Source of the DNA: Devosia sp.
GTDB lineage: Bacteria > Pseudomonadota > Alphaproteobacteria > Rhizobiales > Devosiaceae
Direction: 5' to 3'
Assembly (NCBI GenBank): GCA_015657675.1
Contig: JACDQI010000158.1
Span: 1-64,000 of the forward strand
Length of the DNA stretch: 64,000 nucleotides
The notes beneath the pieces are model-generated. The model was not told where the DNA came from and did not search any database. It saw only the letters and a program-made list of their open reading frames with translations. How positions within the stretch are numbered: the stretch's first letter is position 1; the number at the start of each line of letters is the position of its first letter. Made by a program: the position numbers and the translations under genes. Shown here in pieces: positions 58,052-64,000 of the stretch.

Positions 58052-58393
58052 CTACTGTCCGCAGGACATGAGCAGGCCGTTGCTGTTGTTCCAGTTGAGC
58101 AGTCGATCCTTGAGAAACCCTGTTACCTCAAAGTCGTCCTTGAGCGGTCCCGAACCGGGCCAAAGGTAGGACCCGTCATAGTCCAGGGAGCCGCCGCCAT
58201 TGCTGGCATCGTCCGTGGGCTCCCAGGCTGCATTGGTCGACTGGAACTGGTAGCTGTTGCCCGTGATGGTCACCAGACCGATCGGAATATCTCCCGTGAT
58301 GGCGCACTTCCAGACGCCGTCGGCCGACTGCGCCAGGACGGGAGATGCTGCAGACAGGGCGAGCAAGAACGTGAACACCTTGAGCGGCTTCAT
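58052..58393 (-). CDS. Small secreted two-cysteine protein B (similar to A)
   Basis: Signal peptide MKPLKVFTFLLALSAASPVLAQ; DGVWKCAITGD...LVTITGNSYQF...GSGPLKDD...GLLMSCGQ. Confidence 0.7.
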   Translation of the reverse strand: MKPLKVFTFLLALSAASPVLAQSADGVWKCAITGDIPIGLVTITGNSYQFQSTNAAWEPTDDASNGGGSLDYDGSYLWPGSGPLKDDFEVTGFLKDRLLNWNNSNGLLMSCGQ

Positions 58394-58411
58394 CGGTCAC
58401 CTCAATTAATT

Positions 58412-58422
58412 GCTCACTGAGC
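58412..58422. promoter_or_regulatory. Palindromic operator candidate S4: GCTCACTGAGC (AATTGCTCACTGAGCATA)
   Basis: Exact palindrome 18 bp upstream of secreted protein B. Confidence 0.7.
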
Positions 58423-58480
58423 ATACATCATATTGTGCGGCACGGAAGCGACATTTGTGATTGGCCCGAAACTAGTCGGG

Positions 58481-58491
58481 GCTCACTGAGC
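58481..58491. promoter_or_regulatory. Palindromic operator candidate S5: GCTCACTGAGC
   Basis: Exact palindrome upstream of the histidine kinase. Confidence 0.65.
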
Positions 58492-58560
58492 AAGCTAAGT
58501 TCCCCTCCGGGGATGCAGGAGCCGATTGGGGGCACGTCCCGAAGCGCTTGAGGGGGCGGA

Positions 58561-60933
58561 ATGACAGCGGGCATGCAGAGCAGAGTGGGCGAGCAGGCAA
58601 AGCTGCCGACGCTCCCGGTATCGACCGACATCATCGAACTCGCGCGGTCCAATGCGCGGACCCGCATCGTGTTCCTGGCCTTCGTTCTGTTTGCGGCTTT
58701 GGCTGGTCTTGTGGTGACGCGGCTGGGCGTTGAACGGTCAACCGGCTCGATCTTTCTGGGCGCTTCCGCCGACCACTATCTCGATACCACGGGTAAGGCG
58801 ACGTTCTCCGACATCACAGGACCTCTGGCGTCGGACTTCACGCTCAGCAATGGCACCATGGTCAACCGGGGCACCACCGGTGGCGTCAATGCCATGCTCT
58901 GGTTGCGCATCAAGCTCCCCGACCTTTCCGGCGATCCATCGCGCCAGTGGATCTTGTCATACCAGGAGACGCGTGCACGGCAGGTGGCACTCTTTGTCGG
59001 TGCGGGCGGCCCTGACGGCACACCCACTCAACTCTACACCCAAGGCACGGTGGACCCCGAAACCGGCCGGGCGGATCGGTTTGCCCAGTTCTCCCTGCCA
59101 GCGTCTGCTCTTTCCGGTCAGGAACTGCACCTGCGGGTCTATACTCTCTCGTCCAAGCGCGCCCTGCTCTGGCTCGAGCCCGCCAATGTCTTTACCGCCA
59201 ACGAAATCACCCAGACGCTGGTGTTTGGCGGGATCTTCGGGGTCATGGTGGCCTTGTTCTTTTATCTGACCTCGATCGGCGTCGTACTGCGCGATCGCAC
59301 CTTCGGCACCCTTGCCGCCATGGTGCTCGTCTATTGCAGCTATGTCGCATCTGATCGTGCCTTCATCGAAACAATCGTGCTGCCTGGCAACCTGATGCTG
59401 TCGCGCATGATGTCGTATGTCTCGACGTTCCTCTGCTACGCCACCTTCCTCGCGTTTTTGCTGCGCTACCTCCGCGTCCGCCAGTATGCGCCGCGCCTTG
59501 CCATCGCCGTGTACGTCGTGACGGCACTCTGCGTGGTCTTTGCCCTGGTGGGCGGCGTTGAGGTGGCCTTCAACGTGGTTGTGACGCGACCCTATTCGGC
59601 AGCGTTCGGCATTTTTGCGCTCGTGAGCGGACTGATTGCGGCACTCTGGGTCTTGCGCTTCGATCTTGGGCGGGGCCTAGGCTATTTCATCTGCTGGTCG
59701 CCGACCATCTCGTCCACAATCTCGCGGCTCTTGCTCGACAGCAATCCCGCCGGAAGTGGTGGGCTGATCTCGATCTATGGGGTTTATGGCGCCGTTACCT
59801 TCTCGCTGCTCAGCTTTGCAATCGTCCTTTCAATCGACATCCAGCAGCGTGAATCCCGCATGCGCAGGGTCGCCGAATCCAATGAGCGCCGATTTCAGGG
59901 GTTTGCATCTTCTGCCTCCGATGGCTTCTGGGAAACCGACGCCGAAGGCCGCCTGACCTTGCTGACCGGGAGCTTCTCAGCCTGGTCGAAAGACGCGGCC
60001 AGCGCCACCCTGCCATCAATCCTGCAGCAACAGGCGAGTGATGCAGGCCAAGACAACATTGAGGTCGTCAGGCGTCAGCTGGCGGGCAGCGCGCCGTTCC
60101 GAGGTCTCGAGATCGAGCTTGCTGCAGGTAGCCGAACGGTCGAGCTCAGCGGCGAACCCTTCGTACAGTCGGATGGCTCGCGTGGCTGGCGTGGCATTCT
60201 GACCGATGTCACCCAACGCAACGCGCGCCGCCAGCGTGAAGCGCGCGAACAGCGGATCGCTGCTGTCGGCCAATTGACCAGCAGTGTGGCTCATGAGGTC
60301 AACAACCTTCTGCATCCGGTGGTCAACTTGTCACGCCGTCTGCGAGACCGGTTGGCGGCCGATGACGAGGGGCGCAACTACCTGCAGGTGATCATGGATT
60401 CGAGCAGCAGGGCCGCAACGATCCTGTCGCGCATTTTGCGCAGCGTGCATCCGCAGACCAGCGTCGCCGTCTCGCTTCCGCTCGCGGACGCCTGCGAAAG
60501 GGTCTGCGAGGAAATTGCAGTCCTGACATCCGGCTCGGTCGACCTGCAGACCCGCATAGCCTGCGATGGCGGCCCGCTGGTCCAGGAGAGCGAGTTGTTC
60601 CAGGTCATCGCCAACCTGGTGTCCAACGCCATCGCGGCGACCGGCAATAACGGCCATGTGCAGATTCTGCTTATCCGCACCGAAGACGGGAGCTGCGAAC
60701 TCTCGGTGACGGACGATGGCCCCGGCATTCCCGAAGCGGACCTGGCCCGCATCCAGACGCCGTTCTTCACCACCAAGCCGATAGGTGAGGGAACTGGGCT
60801 CGGCCTATCGATCGTGCACGATATCGTTCACGCTTGGGGAGCGGACCTGCGCGTCACCTCGAGGCCGAACATCGGTACGGTGTTCACCATTGTGCTGCGT
60901 GATCCGGCCGCTGCAGCCGCTGTCGTTGCCTGA
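58561..60933 (+). CDS. 7TMR-DISM-type membrane sensor histidine kinase with PAS-like domain
   Basis: Extracytoplasmic LWLRIKLPDLSGDPSRQWILSYQETRARQVALF, about seven TM segments, H-box SSVAHEVNNLLHPVVNLSRRLR, N-box NLVSNAIAATG, G-boxes DDGPGIPEADL and GTGLGLSIVHDIV. Confidence 0.85.
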   Translation: MTAGMQSRVGEQAKLPTLPVSTDIIELARSNARTRIVFLAFVLFAALAGLVVTRLGVERSTGSIFLGASADHYLDTTGKATFSDITGPLASDFTLSNGTMVNRGTTGGVNAMLWLRIKLPDLSGDPSRQWILSYQETRARQVALFVGAGGPDGTPTQLYTQGTVDPETGRADRFAQFSLPASALSGQELHLRVYTLSSKRALLWLEPANVFTANEITQTLVFGGIFGVMVALFFYLTSIGVVLRDRTFGTLAAMVLVYCSYVASDRAFIETIVLPGNLMLSRMMSYVSTFLCYATFLAFLLRYLRVRQYAPRLAIAVYVVTALCVVFALVGGVEVAFNVVVTRPYSAAFGIFALVSGLIAALWVLRFDLGRGLGYFICWSPTISSTISRLLLDSNPAGSGGLISIYGVYGAVTFSLLSFAIVLSIDIQQRESRMRRVAESNERRFQGFASSASDGFWETDAEGRLTLLTGSFSAWSKDAASATLPSILQQQASDAGQDNIEVVRRQLAGSAPFRGLEIELAAGSRTVELSGEPFVQSDGSRGWRGILTDVTQRNARRQREAREQRIAAVGQLTSSVAHEVNNLLHPVVNLSRRLRDRLAADDEGRNYLQVIMDSSSRAATILSRILRSVHPQTSVAVSLPLADACERVCEEIAVLTSGSVDLQTRIACDGGPLVQESELFQVIANLVSNAIAATGNNGHVQILLIRTEDGSCELSVTDDGPGIPEADLARIQTPFFTTKPIGEGTGLGLSIVHDIVHAWGADLRVTSRPNIGTVFTIVLRDPAAAAAVVA

Positions 60934-60972
60934 TGCGTGTTGCCGAACTCCATCCGCTCCCTTAACTGTATA

Positions 60973-60983
60973 GCTCAGTGAGC
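60973..60983. promoter_or_regulatory. Palindromic operator candidate S6: GCTCAGTGAGC (TATAGCTCAGTGAGCAATATA)
   Basis: Exact palindrome between the HK gene and the downstream membrane protein gene. Confidence 0.7.
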
Positions 60984-60994
60984 AATATACATGA

Positions 60995-61486
60995 GTGCCG
61001 ATGCAGCCGGTCATTGTGTTCCGCAACCGCATGTCGCAATTCAACTGGGCGCTGATCGCCCTTGGCGTCGCTGCGGCCGTTCCTCTCCTGCTTGCCGACG
61101 GAGCTGACCTGGCGGCGGTGCTGGCCTTCGCAGCCGCAAGCCTGCTGGCATTGGCCGCATTTGCCGTCGGGCTGATCGCTTGGCTGGGACGGCGGCAGGT
61201 GGCCGAACTCACGCTGATTGGCGATATGGCGCATATTGAAATGCTGTCGGCCATCGGTCGCGGCCGCGTTCACAAGGTGCCTATAGCGCAACTGACCGAC
61301 TGGCGTTGGCAGCCCGCGTGGACCCGAAAGCTCGGCGGCACCGGTGCCCGGACCCTGAGCTTTGCACTCGATGGCACGTGCCTCACCATGCCACTTTTTG
61401 GAGCCAGCCTGTTCAACCCCGAAGCATTGCGGCCAATTTGTCCCCAAACCATCGCCGCATTGATGGACTCTGTCGCAGAAAAATGA
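60995..61486 (+). CDS. Hypothetical membrane protein (two TM helices)
   Basis: NWALIALGVAAAVPLLLADG and AAVLAFAAASLLALAAFAVGLIAWLG; exact start uncertain. Confidence 0.55.
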   Translation: MPMQPVIVFRNRMSQFNWALIALGVAAAVPLLLADGADLAAVLAFAAASLLALAAFAVGLIAWLGRRQVAELTLIGDMAHIEMLSAIGRGRVHKVPIAQLTDWRWQPAWTRKLGGTGARTLSFALDGTCLTMPLFGASLFNPEALRPICPQTIAALMDSVAEK

Positions 61487-61543
61487 GCATTTTGGCCCCT
61501 GCCAGCAGGCTATGGGGTGCCTGGCTGTGTTTGGGGGGTATCG

Positions 61544-61930
61544 ATGGATGTGCTCAGTCGCCAGAAGGTTCTTGTGGCCGATGACAATGCCGCCAGCCGA
61601 CTGTCGCTGCGTCTTGAGTTCGAGGATTCAGGCTTTGAGGTCATCGAAGCGGCCGACGGCGACATCGCCCTCTCGATCCTCGCCACACAGTCCTTCCACG
61701 CCGTCGTGACCGACATCTGGATGCCCGGGCGAGACGGTGTCGAGATCGTCAAGGTCATCGCCGCACGGCAGCCCGACGCGGTGATTGTCGCCATCACCGG
61801 CGGCGGGCCCGGCATGAGCATTGCGTCCGCCACGACCCTTGCCAAAGTCTGGGGCGCGACCCTGGTCTACATCAAGCCGTTCGACGTGCGCGATCTGGTG
61901 GCCGACCTGCAGTCTCGCCTAGGGCGATAG
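61544..61930 (+). CDS. Stand-alone receiver-domain response regulator
   Basis: KVLVADDNAASRLSLRLEFEDSGFEVIEAADG, VVTDIWMPGRDGVEIV, YIKPFDVRDLV; no output domain. Confidence 0.88.
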   Translation: MDVLSRQKVLVADDNAASRLSLRLEFEDSGFEVIEAADGDIALSILATQSFHAVVTDIWMPGRDGVEIVKVIAARQPDAVIVAITGGGPGMSIASATTLAKVWGATLVYIKPFDVRDLVADLQSRLGR

Positions 61931-61937
61931 ACCTTGC

Positions 61938-62363
61938 CTACTGGATATCATGCATGCCGCGCAGGATACGCTCCAGCGCCACGGCCAGAACGGCGCGCTC
62001 TTCCCGGGGCAAGGCGCCCAGGATGGTGGCGATCTCGATCAGGGGATCGGACTGCATGAGCGCATGGCCAGCTGGTGTCAGTTCCAGAATCTCGGCTCGA
62101 CCCTTGGGCTGAGTCGCTGCCTTCGTCACGAGACCCTTGATGATCAGTGTTCGGACCGTGCGGCTGACCGGACCATTTGCCATGCCCTGGAAGCGGGCAA
62201 GTTCGCTGGACGTACGTTTTTCCGTCGGCGCCTTGGCGAGGTAGCGCAGCGCGACCCACTGCGCTGGAAACAGGTCCATCGCGTAGCCGCGCGAATGCAG
62301 CAGCCGAGACGTCAGGTCCAGCAGCTCTGCCAGAGCATCGGCTTGCACTTTGGTGGGCTCCAT
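61938..62363 (-). CDS. MarR family transcriptional regulator
   Basis: AQWVALRYLAKAPTEKRTSSELARFQGMANGPVSRTVRTLIIKGLVTKAATQPKGRAEILELTPAGHAL. Confidence 0.88.
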   Translation of the reverse strand: MEPTKVQADALAELLDLTSRLLHSRGYAMDLFPAQWVALRYLAKAPTEKRTSSELARFQGMANGPVSRTVRTLIIKGLVTKAATQPKGRAEILELTPAGHALMQSDPLIEIATILGALPREERAVLAVALERILRGMHDIQ

Positions 62364-62490
62364 AAGTCAATAGATAGCCCATAACGTCCCACCATTCGAT
62401 TGAGCAAATGGACAACCCGCAAGAATCTGCTGGATCAGGCTCGGGAGGTTAGGGCGTCGCCAGGTTGGGTCATCTTTGGAACGCCCGAGG

Positions 62491-63023
62491 CTACGCGCCA
62501 AACTCGCCTTCGAGAACGCCCATAATCAGGTCGTCCTGCCATTGGCCGTCCAGGCAGACCGTCTCGCGTTCCCGCCCCTCGATCTGGAACCCACATTTCC
62601 GATAGCAGTGGATGGCCCGCGCGTTTGTCGCCAGCACGCGTACCGCAACCCGATGCAGGTGTAGATCTGTGAAGGCAAAGCGGAGGACTGCTGAGACGGC
62701 CTCTGTTCCAAAGCCCACCCCGAGATCATCAGCGCGCAATAGCCCGATGGCGAGCGAGGCGTGGCGTTCGGCGAGATTTACGCGATCGAGCCGCACCGAA
62801 CCCAGAAGTCGCGTGCTTTCGATGACCCACGCGTAGGGATGGTTCACCAGCGATTGCACCCATTGTTCAGCGCTTTGCCGGGTGAAGGGCGGAACGCTTT
62901 TCGGGTCGATGCCGTAGAGCCGGATGTTCTCATCCGGCTCCGGGCCGATGTCGAGGCGCGGACCAATGTCGGCGTGCGACGCCGGCCGCAGGGTGAGCCG
63001 ATCGGTGTGCAGAACCGGCGGCA

Positions 63024-63024
<1 letters not shown>
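62491..63024 (-). CDS. RimJ/RimL-type GNAT N-acetyltransferase
   Basis: LHTDRLTLRPASHADI, LGVGFGTEAVSAVLRFAFTDLHLHRVAVRVLATNARAIHCYRKCGFQIEGRERE. Confidence 0.88.

Positions 63025-64000
<976 letters not shown>

Overview
GC-rich alphaproteobacterial chromosome segment, probably Hyphomicrobiales and Devosia-like by gene content (inference). Landmarks: (i) a reductive pyrimidine-catabolism region at about 8.8-27.8 kb: NMT1/THI5-type ABC transporter, dihydropyrimidinase, amidohydrolase, methylmalonate-semialdehyde dehydrogenase, beta-alanine-type transaminase, RutR-like regulator and preA/preT. A DUF559 gene with REP-like palindromes is wedged in the operon and a HicBA-type module lies nearby. 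(ii) Housekeeping and accessory genes: tandem diguanylate cyclases, three MFS paralogues, MmcB, RegA/RegB, PBP1A, TerC/TerB, RsgA, an ECF42-like sigma factor with a DGPF protein, and gyrB at the right edge. (iii) The most interesting region, 49.1-61.9 kb, is an apparent signalling island: a TerY-P/YegI-K-L-like triad (vWA, PP2C, atypical kinase), a PrsW-like protease, TPR protein, two paralogous small secreted proteins, a 7TMR-DISM-type histidine kinase and a stand-alone receiver. Six exact copies of the 11-bp palindrome GCTCA[C/G]TGAGC sit in front of its transcription units, and I noticed no copy elsewhere in the window. The PrsW-like protein and the kinase share a similar C-terminal module of about 95 aa. 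Caution: seven genes carry nine apparent frameshifts (eight look like 1-bp deletions), which suggests uncorrected sequencing or assembly indels. All calls are from reading the sequence and supplied ORFs; no searches were run.
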